A stretch of 64,000 bases of DNA from DATAQC01 sp051005135 (GCA_051005135.1 JBPCJQ010000108.1:1-64000); one strand, 5' to 3'. Positions 1 to 8,772 are shown, counted from the first letter of the stretch. Translations and numbers: made by a program. Notes: generated from the letters alone by a model not told the origin.

Positions 1-11
1 GGCCTGACGAC

Positions 12-1247
12 CTACTTGGGAGCAGGCGTGCCGTTGGCGGTGATGTGGACCACGCCGAGCACGATGCCCTGCTTGAAGATGGAGACGCCGAAGTACTTGT
101 TGAGGGCGTCGGCGCCGACCTGGGACAGCTTGGCCACGGTTCCGTCGAGCTTGGTGTTGCCCGACGCGTCCTGGGAGACCTTGACGTTGGCGCCGTCGAG
201 GTCGAGCACCTGGGCCACACTGCCGCCGGTGACGGTGGCGCTCAGGGTGGAGTCACCGGGGTTGACGATGAAGTCGGTCAGCTCCAGCGACTTGCCGCCA
301 GCGGTGAACTTGAGCCCACCGTCGTGGCTGAACGTGCCCCTGATGTAGTTAGGGTCGGTGGCCGGGTAGACGCCGACGTAGCCCTCGGTGATGGGGAACG
401 ACGCCGTGGTCACGCCGTTGGCGGTGGTGACGGTGGCGGGGCTGACCGCGCTGGGAACGACCTTGTTGTCGGAGAGGACCTTCAAGGTGGCGGCGTCGAG
501 GTCGACAGTCGTGTTGAGCCCGGGTCCGCTCTTCAGGTTGAGGAACTCAGACGAGGGCGTGCCCTTGGGCCCCGGTGTGCCGGTGGCGGTTATGTGCACC
601 ACACCGAGCACGATGCCCTGCTTGAAAATGGAGACGCCGAAGTACTTGTTGAGGGCGTCGGCACCGACCTGGGAAAGCTTGGCCACGGTGCCGTCGAGCT
701 TGGTGTTGCCCGACGAATCGGTGGAGATCTTCACGTTGCTGCCGTCGAGGTCGAGCACGGGGGCGGCCGGCCCGCCGGTGGTGGTGGCGGTGAGGGTGGA
801 GTCACCCGGGTTGACGACGAAGTCTGTCAGCGAGAGCGACTTGCCGCCGGCGGTGAATTTCAAGCCACCCTTGTGGCTGAAGGTGCCGCGGATGTAGTCG
901 GGCACAGTGTTGGGGTAGACCGACACATAGCCCTGCGTAATGGGGAACGTGGCCGTGGTGACCCCGTTGGCGGTGGCGATGGTGGCGGGGCTCACCGCGC
1001 TCGGAACCACCTTGTTGTCGGCGAGGACCTTCATGGTGCCGGCGTCGAGGTCGACGGCGGTGCTGACGCCCTTGAGGCTGAGGAACTCTGCCGACGGCCC
1101 CGCTGCCTTCTTGGAGGTCGACCCACCCGAGGTGGTGTTGGTGCTCGACGAGCTCTTGGACGACGAACCACACGCTGCCAGGGTCAAGGCCGAAGCGGCG
1201 GCAACCGCCACCAGCGCGGGCCGGCGGAACCTGCGGGATGCTCTCAT
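12..1247 (-). CDS. Lipoprotein with two tandem HtaA-like repeats
   Basis: 411 aa. The N-terminus has a basic stretch, a hydrophobic run and a lipobox LAAC with Cys26, so it should be a lipid-anchored surface protein; a Ser/Thr/Gly-rich linker follows. The rest is two direct repeats of about 183 residues (period 549 bp), nearly identical over their last 40 residues. Each repeat holds FPIT.GY, RGTF.H.GGLKFTAGGKSL.LTDF and a C-terminal VSIFKQGIVLGVVHIT stretch. The RGTF.H.GGL.F part resembles the HtaA fold of actinobacterial haem-binding surface proteins, but the haem-binding role is not shown. ATG at 1247 is preceded by an AGGAAGAGAAGG-type ribosome site. Function unknown; lipoprotein call secure, HtaA likeness moderate. 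Confidence 0.85.
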   Translation of the reverse strand: MRASRRFRRPALVAVAAASALTLAACGSSSKSSSSTNTTSGGSTSKKAAGPSAEFLSLKGVSTAVDLDAGTMKVLADNKVVPSAVSPATIATANGVTTATFPITQGYVSVYPNTVPDYIRGTFSHKGGLKFTAGGKSLSLTDFVVNPGDSTLTATTTGGPAAPVLDLDGSNVKISTDSSGNTKLDGTVAKLSQVGADALNKYFGVSIFKQGIVLGVVHITATGTPGPKGTPSSEFLNLKSGPGLNTTVDLDAATLKVLSDNKVVPSAVSPATVTTANGVTTASFPITEGYVGVYPATDPNYIRGTFSHDGGLKFTAGGKSLELTDFIVNPGDSTLSATVTGGSVAQVLDLDGANVKVSQDASGNTKLDGTVAKLSQVGADALNKYFGVSIFKQGIVLGVVHITANGTPAPK

Positions 1248-1382
1248 GCTGACCTTCTCTTCCTGTTGTTCTCATGCGAACGCGGCTTGTCGTTCGTCCG
1301 GGTCGGACCAACGCGGTCCTCGCACTCGGTCTTCGTTCGTCGCCGCTCGCCTCGGCGGATGACCGGTAAGTGCCCAAGTACG

Positions 1383-1388
1383 ATAGTA
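1383..1388 (-). promoter_or_regulatory. Possible -10 hexamer TACTAT for the repeat lipoprotein
   Basis: Read on the minus strand this is TACTAT, a good TANNNT match, in the 181-bp gap between the carboxylase stop and the lipoprotein start. It would give a leader of roughly 130 nt. No convincing -35 is visible at 17-18 bp. Tentative. Confidence 0.3.
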
Positions 1389-1428
1389 CAAGGGCGAGGA
1401 GGCCAATGTACTGATGCGCTCGAGACGG

Positions 1429-3189
1429 TCAGGGGTCGACCACGACGACCACGTCGCCAGCGCCCACGGTGTCGCCAGGAGCGACGCGCACCTCGGCCAC
1501 CGTGCCGGCCCGGTCGGCGTTCACCAGGTTCTCCATCTTCATGGCCTCGAGCACACAGACGGCCTGGCCGACCTGCACCGCGTCGCCCACTTCCACCAGC
1601 ACTTCCACGATGGTGCCCTGCATGGGTACGACCACCCGTCCGGCTGGAGCACCGGCGCCGGGTGCGGGCCCGTGGCGGCGGCTCCGGGACGCGGGGGCGC
1701 GGGCAAGGCCCGGCCCCGGTGCGCCCTCCTGGCCCCAAACCCGCACCCGGTACCGCCGACCGTCCACCTCCACATCGAGATCACGCCGGGCTGACTCGGC
1801 ACCGGTGGGCGGCGGCCCCTGCCCCGAGGCAGACGAGACAACGCTCGACAGGTCGAGCCGCTCCTCCACCCATCGGGTGGAATGGGCGCCGGCCACGAAG
1901 TCGGGGTGCTCGAGGATGGCCAGGTGGGCGGCGAGGTTGGTGGCCACCCCTTCCACGACCGTCTCGCCCAAGGCCCGCACCAGCCGTCGGCGGGCCTCCT
2001 CGCGATCGTGGCCCCAAGCGACGATCTTGGCCACCAGGTTGTCGTAGTGCTGGCTGACCGCATCACCGGTGCCATACCCGGCATCGACGCGCACGCCGTA
2101 ACCGCCGGGCAGGGCCAGGCGGGTGATGGCTCCCGGCGAGGGTAGGAACAAGCCCCCGGCGGGGTCCTCGGCGTTCACCCGGCACTCCATGGCATGGCCC
2201 CGGCGCGACACCGACTGTTGGGTGAACGACAGCGGCTCGCCCGCCGCCACCCGGAGCTGTTCGGCCACCAGGTCGAGACTGCACACCATCTCGGTGACGG
2301 TGTGCTCCACCTGGAGCCTGGTGTTCATCTCCAAGAAGTACGACTCGCCGTGCTCGTACAGGAACTCCACGGTGCCGGCGTTGACGTAGCCGCACGCCCG
2401 CACCACCCGTAGGGCGGCCTCGCCCAAGGCCTGGCGGTCGGCGTCGGGCAGACCCGGTGACGGCGTCTCCTCCACCAGCTTCTGGTGACGGCGCTGGCAC
2501 GAGCAGTCGCGCTCGCCCAGCCAGACCGCGTTTGCCGAGCTGTCGGCGAACACCTGCATCTCGAGATGGCGGGGCCAGGCCAGGTAGCGCTCCAGATAGA
2601 CCTCGGAACGCCCGAAGTAGGCATGTCCCTCGCGGCGAGCCGCCTCCAGGGATGCCCCCGCCTCGTCGGGACCCGAGACCACCCGCATACCCCGGCCTCC
2701 GCCGCCGTAGGCCGCCTTGATGGCCACCGGCCAGCCGTGCTCGGTACCGAAGGCGACCACCTCGTCGACCGACTCGGTGGGCGAGGATGTACCGGGCACC
2801 ACCGCCACACCCGCCCCCAAGGCGGCCTGGCGCGAGGAGATCTTGTCGCCCATGAGCGCCATGGCCTCGGGCGGCGGTCCTACGAAAACCACGCCGGTGG
2901 CATTGACGGCCCGGGCGAAGTCGGGGTTCTCGGAGAAGAACCCGTAGCCGGGATGGAGAGCGTCGGCCCCGCTGCGCCGGGCCACGTCGAGCACGGCCTC
3001 GGTGTTCAGGTAGCTCTCAGCCGCGGTGCGCCCACCCAGCGACCAAGCCTCGTCGGCGAGCCGCACGTGCAAGGCGTGACGATCGAGGTCCGAGTACACC
3101 GCCACCGTCTTGATGCCCAGCTCGGCGCACGTGCGCATGACCCGCACCGCGATCTCGCCTCGGTTGGCCACGAGGACCTTTTCGAACAC
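1429..3189 (-). CDS. Acyl-CoA carboxylase alpha subunit (biotin carboxylase + BCCP)
   Basis: 586 aa from the GTG at 3189, where the conserved start FEKVLVANRGEIAVR begins; the longer open frame upstream runs back through birA and is not conserved. Biotin carboxylase domain first: glycine-rich ATP-grasp loop AYGGGGRGMRVV, ERDCSCQRRHQK, EMNTRLQVEHTVTE and HAMECRVNAEDP. The C-terminal carrier domain has the biotinylation motif EAMKMEN, with the modified Lys near residue 551. It carboxylates biotin with bicarbonate and ATP for an acetyl-/propionyl-CoA carboxylase; the carboxyltransferase beta subunit is not in this window. Substrate cannot be told from this subunit. It is divergent from birA, whose product would biotinylate it. 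AccA3-like. Confidence 0.95.
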   Translation of the reverse strand: MFEKVLVANRGEIAVRVMRTCAELGIKTVAVYSDLDRHALHVRLADEAWSLGGRTAAESYLNTEAVLDVARRSGADALHPGYGFFSENPDFARAVNATGVVFVGPPPEAMALMGDKISSRQAALGAGVAVVPGTSSPTESVDEVVAFGTEHGWPVAIKAAYGGGGRGMRVVSGPDEAGASLEAARREGHAYFGRSEVYLERYLAWPRHLEMQVFADSSANAVWLGERDCSCQRRHQKLVEETPSPGLPDADRQALGEAALRVVRACGYVNAGTVEFLYEHGESYFLEMNTRLQVEHTVTEMVCSLDLVAEQLRVAAGEPLSFTQQSVSRRGHAMECRVNAEDPAGGLFLPSPGAITRLALPGGYGVRVDAGYGTGDAVSQHYDNLVAKIVAWGHDREEARRRLVRALGETVVEGVATNLAAHLAILEHPDFVAGAHSTRWVEERLDLSSVVSSASGQGPPPTGAESARRDLDVEVDGRRYRVRVWGQEGAPGPGLARAPASRSRRHGPAPGAGAPAGRVVVPMQGTIVEVLVEVGDAVQVGQAVCVLEAMKMENLVNADRAGTVAEVRVAPGDTVGAGDVVVVVDP

Positions 3190-3194
3190 CGCCC

Positions 3195-3200
3195 TATGGT
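3195..3200 (+). promoter_or_regulatory. -10 hexamer TATGGT before birA
   Basis: TATGGT lies 7 nt upstream of the ATG at 3208, the spacing of a leaderless actinobacterial promoter. It covers the alternative ATG at 3196 and so argues for 3208 as the birA start. Only 18 bp separate this start from the divergent carboxylase GTG at 3189. Confidence 0.45.
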
Positions 3201-3207
3201 GGCAGGG

Positions 3208-4047
3208 ATGCAGGAGCGCAGCCCCGCTACGTGCTTGTTCGGTGACGTGCGCCATTTCCGCCAGGTCGACTCCACCAATCGAGTGGCGGCCGACCTGGCC
3301 CGGGAAGGAGCGGCCGAGGGGCTGGTGGTGGTGGCCGACCACCAGACCGCGGGCAGGGGGCGCCGGGGGCGCTCGTGGCATGCGCAGCCTGGGTCGTCGC
3401 TACTGGCCAGCGTGGTGCTGCGACCTCGGCCCGACGTCGCCCAATCGGATCTGGTCATGGTCGCCTGCGCCCTGGCCGCGGCCGACGCCTGTGGCGACGC
3501 CGCTGGGTTCGTTCCAGACCTGAAGTGGCCCAACGACTTGGTGGTGAGGGGGCGCAAGCTGGCCGGCCTCCTGGCCGAGCTGGTGATGGACCCGCGCCGC
3601 GTCGGCCCCGCCGTCGTGGTCGGGCTGGGTCTAAACGTGGCGTGGACCGGCCCGGGTCTTGCCTCCGGGGCCGGCGGGCCGCTGCCCGATGAGCTGGCTG
3701 GTCGGGCCGTCACCGCCGAGGCCGTGGCCGGGCGGCCGGTCGATCGCCGTACGTTGCTCGACGCCTACCTGTCCCGCCTCGAGAGGCGCTGGACCGACCT
3801 CGCGACCGGTGGCACCAAGGCGTTGCTCGAGGACTACCGGTGCCGCTGCGTCACCTTGGGACGGCCGGTCCGGGTCGACCTGCCTGGGGGCCAGGTCCTG
3901 GAGGGTGTGGCCACAGGAGTCGACGAAGACGCCAGCCTGCTGGTCTCCTCGGCGGGGACCGAGACACGCGTGACGGCCGGCGACGTCGTCCATCTCGACG
4001 GCCCCTCGCCATGGGGTGACCGGAGCTCGGCCTCGGTTCCCGGTTAG
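3208..4047 (+). CDS. birA: Biotin--[acetyl-CoA-carboxylase] ligase (BirA)
   Basis: 279 aa. It activates biotin with ATP and joins it to the AMKM lysine of carrier domains. Visible motifs: VDSTN near residue 20, the biotinyl-AMP loop GRGRRGR at residues 49-55 followed by SW, KWPNDLVV, GRKLAGLLAE and GLGLNV; a small C-terminal beta domain follows (LPGGQVLEGVATGVDEDASLLV). There is no N-terminal helix-turn-helix, so it is a class I ligase without the repressor function of E. coli BirA. Start ATG 3208 (alternative 3196) chosen from the TATGGT hexamer. The divergent neighbour is its likely substrate. Confidence 0.95.
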   Translation: MQERSPATCLFGDVRHFRQVDSTNRVAADLAREGAAEGLVVVADHQTAGRGRRGRSWHAQPGSSLLASVVLRPRPDVAQSDLVMVACALAAADACGDAAGFVPDLKWPNDLVVRGRKLAGLLAELVMDPRRVGPAVVVGLGLNVAWTGPGLASGAGGPLPDELAGRAVTAEAVAGRPVDRRTLLDAYLSRLERRWTDLATGGTKALLEDYRCRCVTLGRPVRVDLPGGQVLEGVATGVDEDASLLVSSAGTETRVTAGDVVHLDGPSPWGDRSSASVPG

Positions 4048-4050
4048 CCT
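4045..4050 (+). promoter_or_regulatory. -10 hexamer TAGCCT before LCP gene
   Basis: TAGCCT contains the birA stop codon and lies 7 nt upstream of the GTG at 4058, suggesting leaderless transcription. The same hexamer precedes four other genes in the window, starting at 36783, 41305, 50876 and 53261. Confidence 0.45.
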
Positions 4051-4057
4051 TCCGTGC

Positions 4058-5533
4058 GTGGCAGCCTCCCGTGGGGCAACGAGGGCGGCGGCCCGTCGCC
4101 GGCCCGACTTCGAACAAGGTGAACCAACGCGCCGGCCCGTCCGTCAGGCCGGCCGTCGCTGGCCCCGCCGGCTGGTGATCGGCACCTGCGTGTTCCTCAC
4201 GGTGGCGGTGGTGGGGGCGGTGGGTGGCTATGCCTACTTCCGCTGGCGCCTGGATCAGATCCACCGCGTCTCGCTCTCCAACCTGGCCGGCGACAAGGGG
4301 GCGGTAATGAACGTCCTCCTCGTCGGCTCCGACAGCCGGGCCAACCTCACCGGCGACCTGGCCGATCAGGCCGGCAAGAACCTGGTGAGCGGCCAGCGCA
4401 GCGACACCATCATGGTGCTGCACGTCGACACCAAGACCCAGAAGGCGGCGATCCTGTCGATCCCCCGCGACCTCTACGTCCGCTTCGCCGGCAGCAGCCG
4501 CTCGGACCGCATCAACGCCTCCTTCGCCGCCGGGGGGCCCCAGGCCCTCGTCCAGACCATCAAGGACAACCTCGGCATCTCCATCAACCACTACATGGAG
4601 GTCGACTTCGTCGGCTTCCGCGACATCGTCAACACGGTGGGAGGGGTCAAGATCTACGTGCCCGCCCCCGCCCGCGACGCCCTCAGCGGCCTCGACATCA
4701 AGAACCCGGGCTGTATCAGCTTCAACGGCGACCAGGCCCTGGCCTGGGTGCGCAGCCGCCATTACCAGTACTTCGAGTCGGGGCGCTGGCGTGACGACCC
4801 CACCTCCGACCTCGGGCGCATCCAGCGCCAGCAGGACTTCGTCCGCCGCATGATGAAGAAGGCGGTGGCCTCGGGCATCGGCAACCCCCTCACCCTCAAC
4901 CGCCTGGTGGGCATCGGCGCCAAAGACGTCACCCTCGACTCGGCCATGTCGACCCCCGACCTGGTCAAGGTGGCGCGGAAGTTCAAGTCGCTCAACCCCG
5001 ACACCGTCGACATGCTCACCCTACCCACGGCGCCCGTCACCATCGCGGGTGCCGACGTTCTGCGCCTCAACCGCGACCAGGCGCAGGCCTACATAGACCG
5101 GCTGAACGGCATCGCCGCCCCGTCCCCGGGCCAGGTCAAACCCGCCGACGTGCGGGTGCGGGTGCTGAACGGCAATGGTTCGGAGGGCGCCGCGGCCAAG
5201 GCGGGGGCCGACGTGCAGCGAGTGGGCTTCAACGTGGCCGACCGGGGCGACGCCGACAATTTCGGCTACGCCCGTACCACCATCCGCTACGCGTCGGGAC
5301 AGAAGGCCAAGGCCGACCTCCTGGCGTCGTACCTGCCCTCGGGGGCCACCCTCAGCGCCGACAACACCCTGCGCACCGTCGACCTCACCCTCACCGTCGG
5401 CACCAACTACGCCGGCCTACGTGACAAGCCGTCGACGTCACCCTCCACCGGAGCCACCGCTACAACGGCCCCAGCCCAGGCGGCCACCGGTGTGCCCCAG
5501 CCCAAAGGTGCCCCCGCCCAGCCCTCTTGCTGA
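4058..5533 (+). CDS. LytR-CpsA-Psr (LCP) family glycopolymer ligase
   Basis: 491 aa from GTG 4058 (a longer frame starts at GTG 4016 inside birA). Short basic cytoplasmic tail, one membrane segment near residues 36-57, then an extracellular LCP domain: VLLVGSDSR, RSDTIMVLHVD, ILSIPRDLYV, SDRINASF, VRSRHYQY and LGRIQRQQDFVRRM, with the conserved Arg/Asp residues that bind polyprenyl pyrophosphate. A C-terminal LytR_C domain (DVRVRVLNGNG...) and a Pro/Thr-rich tail follow. LCP enzymes move glycopolymers from lipid carriers to peptidoglycan; M. tuberculosis homologues attach arabinogalactan. A paralogue is at 48285-50048. Its place ahead of rml/wbbL genes fits wall-linker work. Confidence 0.92.
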   Translation: MAASRGATRAAARRRPDFEQGEPTRRPVRQAGRRWPRRLVIGTCVFLTVAVVGAVGGYAYFRWRLDQIHRVSLSNLAGDKGAVMNVLLVGSDSRANLTGDLADQAGKNLVSGQRSDTIMVLHVDTKTQKAAILSIPRDLYVRFAGSSRSDRINASFAAGGPQALVQTIKDNLGISINHYMEVDFVGFRDIVNTVGGVKIYVPAPARDALSGLDIKNPGCISFNGDQALAWVRSRHYQYFESGRWRDDPTSDLGRIQRQQDFVRRMMKKAVASGIGNPLTLNRLVGIGAKDVTLDSAMSTPDLVKVARKFKSLNPDTVDMLTLPTAPVTIAGADVLRLNRDQAQAYIDRLNGIAAPSPGQVKPADVRVRVLNGNGSEGAAAKAGADVQRVGFNVADRGDADNFGYARTTIRYASGQKAKADLLASYLPSGATLSADNTLRTVDLTLTVGTNYAGLRDKPSTSPSTGATATTAPAQAATGVPQPKGAPAQPSC

Positions 5534-5602
5534 ACCAGGGTTGGCCAGGCCCCAGCCCGGCCCTGTCGACCCTGCCACCGGGGTCCCCTACGGTTGGGGG
5601 CC

Positions 5603-6622
5603 ATGAGACTGCTCGTGACCGGTGCCGCCGGGTTCATCGGCTCCAACTTCGTCCGCTACTGGGCGTCCGCCCACCCCGACGACGCCATCGTGGCCTACGA
5701 CGTGCTCACCTACGCCGGCAACCGGGCCAACCTCGACGACGTCGAGGACCGGATCACGTTCGTGGAAGGCGACATCGGCGACGGCCCGGCGCTGACCGCG
5801 ACCCTGCAAGGCGGCGACACCGTCGTCAACTTCGCGGCCGAGTCCCACAACAGCCTGGCCGTCGTCGACCCCACCCGGTTCTTCCGCACCAACGTGCTCG
5901 GCACCCAGACCCTCCTGGAGGCGTCGCGACACGCCGGGGTGGCCCGCTTCCACCACATCTCCACCTGCGAGGTGTACGGCGACCTCGACCTCGACACCGA
6001 CGAGTCGTTCACCGAAGACTCGCCCTACCGGCCCCGCACCCCCTACAACGCCTCCAAGGCGGGGGCCGACCACGCGGTGCGGGCCTACTTCGAGAGCTTC
6101 GCCCTGCCAGTCACCATCACCAACTGCTGCAACAACTACGGGCCCTACCAGTTCCCCGAGAAGGTCATCCCCCTGTTCACCACCCGGGCTCTCGACAACC
6201 AGCCCCTGCCCTTGTACGCGTCAACCAAGAACCGCCGGGAGTGGCTCCACGTCGACGACCACTGCCAGGCCATCGAGGCGGTGCTCGAGCGCGGCCGCAT
6301 CGGCGCCACCTACAACGTGGGCAGCGGCGTGGAGCGCAGCATCGAGGAGATCGCCGACGTCGTGCTCGACGCCCTGGGCAAGCCGGCCGCCCTCAAGACC
6401 ATCGTCGCCGATCGACCCGGCCACGACCGTCGCTACCTCCTCGATTCCTCCCTCATCCGCGCCGAGCTGGGCTGGGAGCCTGTCGTCCCCTTCGACGCCG
6501 GCCTGGCCCACACGGTTGGCTGGTACGGCGCGAACCGCTCCTGGTGGGAGCCCCTGCGCGATCGGGCCCCGGTCGTGGAGACCGACTGGAACACGACCAA
6601 CAACCAGCGGCCTCCCGGCTAG
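5603..6622 (+). CDS. rmlB: RmlB-like dTDP-glucose 4,6-dehydratase
   Basis: 339 aa extended short-chain dehydrogenase. GAAGFIGSN binds NAD, the Tyr/Lys pair is in YNASKAGAD, and NNYGPYQFPEKVIPLF plus NRREWLHVDDHC are RmlB hallmarks. RmlB makes dTDP-4-keto-6-deoxyglucose, the first committed step to dTDP-rhamnose. Oddity: the catalytic strand reads STCEVYGDL; E. coli-type enzymes have STDEVYG, where the Asp and Glu act in water elimination. Here Asp is Cys. Substrate or step may differ. ATG 5603 is chosen over the in-frame TTG at 5594; TACGGT lies 8 nt before it. rmlD follows after 2 bp; rmlA and rmlC are not in the window. Confidence 0.85.
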   Translation: MRLLVTGAAGFIGSNFVRYWASAHPDDAIVAYDVLTYAGNRANLDDVEDRITFVEGDIGDGPALTATLQGGDTVVNFAAESHNSLAVVDPTRFFRTNVLGTQTLLEASRHAGVARFHHISTCEVYGDLDLDTDESFTEDSPYRPRTPYNASKAGADHAVRAYFESFALPVTITNCCNNYGPYQFPEKVIPLFTTRALDNQPLPLYASTKNRREWLHVDDHCQAIEAVLERGRIGATYNVGSGVERSIEEIADVVLDALGKPAALKTIVADRPGHDRRYLLDSSLIRAELGWEPVVPFDAGLAHTVGWYGANRSWWEPLRDRAPVVETDWNTTNNQRPPG

Positions 6623-6624
6623 CG

Positions 6625-7476
6625 GTGAGGGTCCTCGTAACCGGAGCGGCCGGCCAGCTGGGCCGCGAGCTGGTGGCCGTCTTCTCGGGCCACGATGTGG
6701 TGGCATGCGACCAGGACACCTTAGATGTGGCCGATCGCGACCAGGTGCTGGCCGCGGTGGTAGGCGCGTCCCCCGACGTCGTCGTGCACGGCGCGGCGTG
6801 GACCGATGTCGACGGCTGCGAGGCCGATCCCGACAGGGCGCTGCGGATCAACGCCCTTGGTACCCGCCACGTGGTGGAAGCATGCCGTCTGGTGGGCGCC
6901 AGGGTCTGTTACGTGTCCACCGACTACGTCTTCGACGGCACCGCCAGCCGCGCCTACACCGAGTGGGACACGCCGAACCCGCTGTCGATGTACGGCCGGT
7001 CGAAGCTGGGTGGTGAAGCCGAGGTCGGCCCCGACCACACCGTGGTGCGCACCTCATGGGTATGCGGACGGTACGGGCGCAACTTCGTGCGCACCATCGT
7101 GGGCCGGGCCGCCGAGGGCAAGGAGCTGGCCGTGGTGGCCGACCAGCACGGCTGCCTCAGCCTGGCGGCCGACCTGGCGGGCATGATCCGCCGCCTCGTG
7201 GTCGAGCGCCGGCCTGGCCTCTACCACGTCACCAACCAGGGCCCGACCACCTGGTACGAGCTGGCCCGTGAGGCGGTGGCCATGGCCGGGCTCGATGCCG
7301 ACCTGGTTCGGCCCATAGCCACCGGCGAGCTCGACCCCCCCCGGCCCGCGCCCCGACCCCCCTACGCGGTGCTCGACAACGCCGCCCTGCGCCTCAGCGG
7401 CGTGGACCTACTCCCCGACTTCCACGACGCCCTCGAGCGGCTGGTGCCCGACCTGCTCCCCGCCGTGGGGTCATGA
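6625..7476 (+). CDS. rmlD: dTDP-4-dehydrorhamnose reductase
   Basis: 283 aa. GTG start 2 bp after the rmlB stop. N-terminal Rossmann motif GAAGQLGREL, then DTLDVAD, AAWTDVDGCE, VSTDYVFDG, PLSMYGRSKLGGE (Tyr/Lys of the active site) and VRTSWVCG, all in RmlD order. It reduces the 4-keto group of dTDP-4-keto-rhamnose with NAD(P)H, the last step to dTDP-L-rhamnose. The usual DQ.G.PT strand is DQHGCLSLAADLA. It ends in a 4-bp ATGA overlap with the next gene, so the two are translationally coupled. Confidence 0.92.
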   Translation: MRVLVTGAAGQLGRELVAVFSGHDVVACDQDTLDVADRDQVLAAVVGASPDVVVHGAAWTDVDGCEADPDRALRINALGTRHVVEACRLVGARVCYVSTDYVFDGTASRAYTEWDTPNPLSMYGRSKLGGEAEVGPDHTVVRTSWVCGRYGRNFVRTIVGRAAEGKELAVVADQHGCLSLAADLAGMIRRLVVERRPGLYHVTNQGPTTWYELAREAVAMAGLDADLVRPIATGELDPPRPAPRPPYAVLDNAALRLSGVDLLPDFHDALERLVPDLLPAVGS

Positions 7477-8756
7477 CCGTAATCGCCGTCATCGGCGCCG
7501 GCTACGTGGGCCTCACCACCGGGGCGTGCTTCGCCCACATGGGCCACCACGTTGTGTGCGCCGACGTGGTGGCCGAGAAGGTGGAGGGCCTGTCGCGGGG
7601 CGAGGTGCCGATCCTGGAGGCAGGCCTGCCCGAGCTGGTACGTGAGGGCATCGACGGGGGCCGCCTCTCGTTCGTGCTGGGGGCGGCAGGAGCGGCGGCG
7701 GGGTGCGAGATCGCCTACCTGTGCGTGCCCACGCCGCAGTCCGACGACGGGTCCGCCGACCTCTCCTACCTGCGCCAGGCGGCGGCCGAGATCGGCCCCG
7801 TGCTGGGCGCCGAGGCCATCGTGGTGAACAAGTCGACGGTGCCGGTGGGCTCGACCCGGGTTGTCGAGGAGGCACTGGGGCGCGACGACGTAGTGGTGGT
7901 GTCCAACCCCGAGTTCCTACGGGAGGGCTCGGCGGTGAAGGACTTCCTCAACCCCGACCGCATCGTGATCGGCACCGAGGACCAGGCCGCAGCGGGGAGG
8001 GTCGCCTCCCTGTTCTCGTCGATCGCGGCGCCCGTCATCGTCACCGACCCTGCCACCGCGGAGACCATCAAGTACGCCTGCAACGCCTTCCTGGCCACCA
8101 AGGTGAGCTTCGTCAACGCGGTGGCCAACGTGTGCGAGGCGGTGGGTGCCGACGTTCGCGACGTGGTGCTGGGCATGGGCTACGACCGGCGCATCGGCTT
8201 CGAGTTCCTGCGCCCCGGGCCGGGGTGGGGCGGGAGCTGCTTCCCGAAGGACACCAGCGCCCTGGTGCGCATCGCCGAGGACTCGGGGTACGACTTCGGG
8301 CTGCTGCGGGGCGTGCAGCAGGTCAACTCTGAGCAGTTCGCGCGTGTGGTGGCCAAGATCGTGCGCCTGGCGGGTGGATCCGTCGACGGCGTCCGAGTCG
8401 GGGTGTGGGGGCTCACCTTCAAGGCCCGCACCGACGACCTTCGCAACTCGCCCGCCCTCGAGGTGATAGCCCGCCTCCGATCGCTGGGCGCCCGCGTCTG
8501 TGCCCATGACCCGGCGATGGGCAACGCCGCCCATCGGCGCCAGCTCGACGGCATCGAGGTGGCATGCGATCCCTACGCGGCGTGCGAGGGAGCCGCGGTA
8601 CTGGCCGTGCTCACCGAGTGGGACGAGTTCCGACGACTCGATTTCGCCAAGGTGGGCGAGGCCCTGGCCACCCGGGCCATAGTCGACGCCCGCAACCTGC
8701 TCGACCCCACCGCCCTGCGCCGCGCCGGCTTCACCTACGAAGGCATCGGCCGTTGA
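7473..8756 (+). CDS. ugd: UDP-glucose 6-dehydrogenase
   Basis: 427 aa. Oxidises UDP-glucose to UDP-glucuronate with two NAD. N-terminal NAD domain starts VIGAGYVGLTTGACFA; VNKSTVPVGSTR, NPEFLREGSAVKDFLNPDRIVIG and a middle domain with ETIKYACNAFLATKVSF follow. The catalytic cysteine is in GPGWGGSCFPKDTSALV. C-terminal UDP-binding domain has VWGLTFKARTDDLRNSPALEV. Its length is normal for the family. It overlaps rmlD by 4 bp, and the next gene is a UDP-glucuronate decarboxylase, so the pair should run UDP-Glc to UDP-GlcA to UDP-Xyl. Confidence 0.96.
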   Translation: MTVIAVIGAGYVGLTTGACFAHMGHHVVCADVVAEKVEGLSRGEVPILEAGLPELVREGIDGGRLSFVLGAAGAAAGCEIAYLCVPTPQSDDGSADLSYLRQAAAEIGPVLGAEAIVVNKSTVPVGSTRVVEEALGRDDVVVVSNPEFLREGSAVKDFLNPDRIVIGTEDQAAAGRVASLFSSIAAPVIVTDPATAETIKYACNAFLATKVSFVNAVANVCEAVGADVRDVVLGMGYDRRIGFEFLRPGPGWGGSCFPKDTSALVRIAEDSGYDFGLLRGVQQVNSEQFARVVAKIVRLAGGSVDGVRVGVWGLTFKARTDDLRNSPALEVIARLRSLGARVCAHDPAMGNAAHRRQLDGIEVACDPYAACEGAAVLAVLTEWDEFRRLDFAKVGEALATRAIVDARNLLDPTALRRAGFTYEGIGR

Positions 8757-8772
8757 CCCGACGGGACCGGCA

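Noticed and set aside
45..2057. Long plus-strand open frame over the lipoprotein and carboxylase genes
   Set aside because: It covers the antisense of two well-supported minus-strand genes and shows no family motif; the third-position GC bias creates such frames.
5527..6624. N-terminal part of the 649-codon frame that ends with rmlD
   Set aside because: This part reads through rmlB out of frame as His/Arg-rich sequence; rmlD starts at GTG 6625 right after the rmlB stop.
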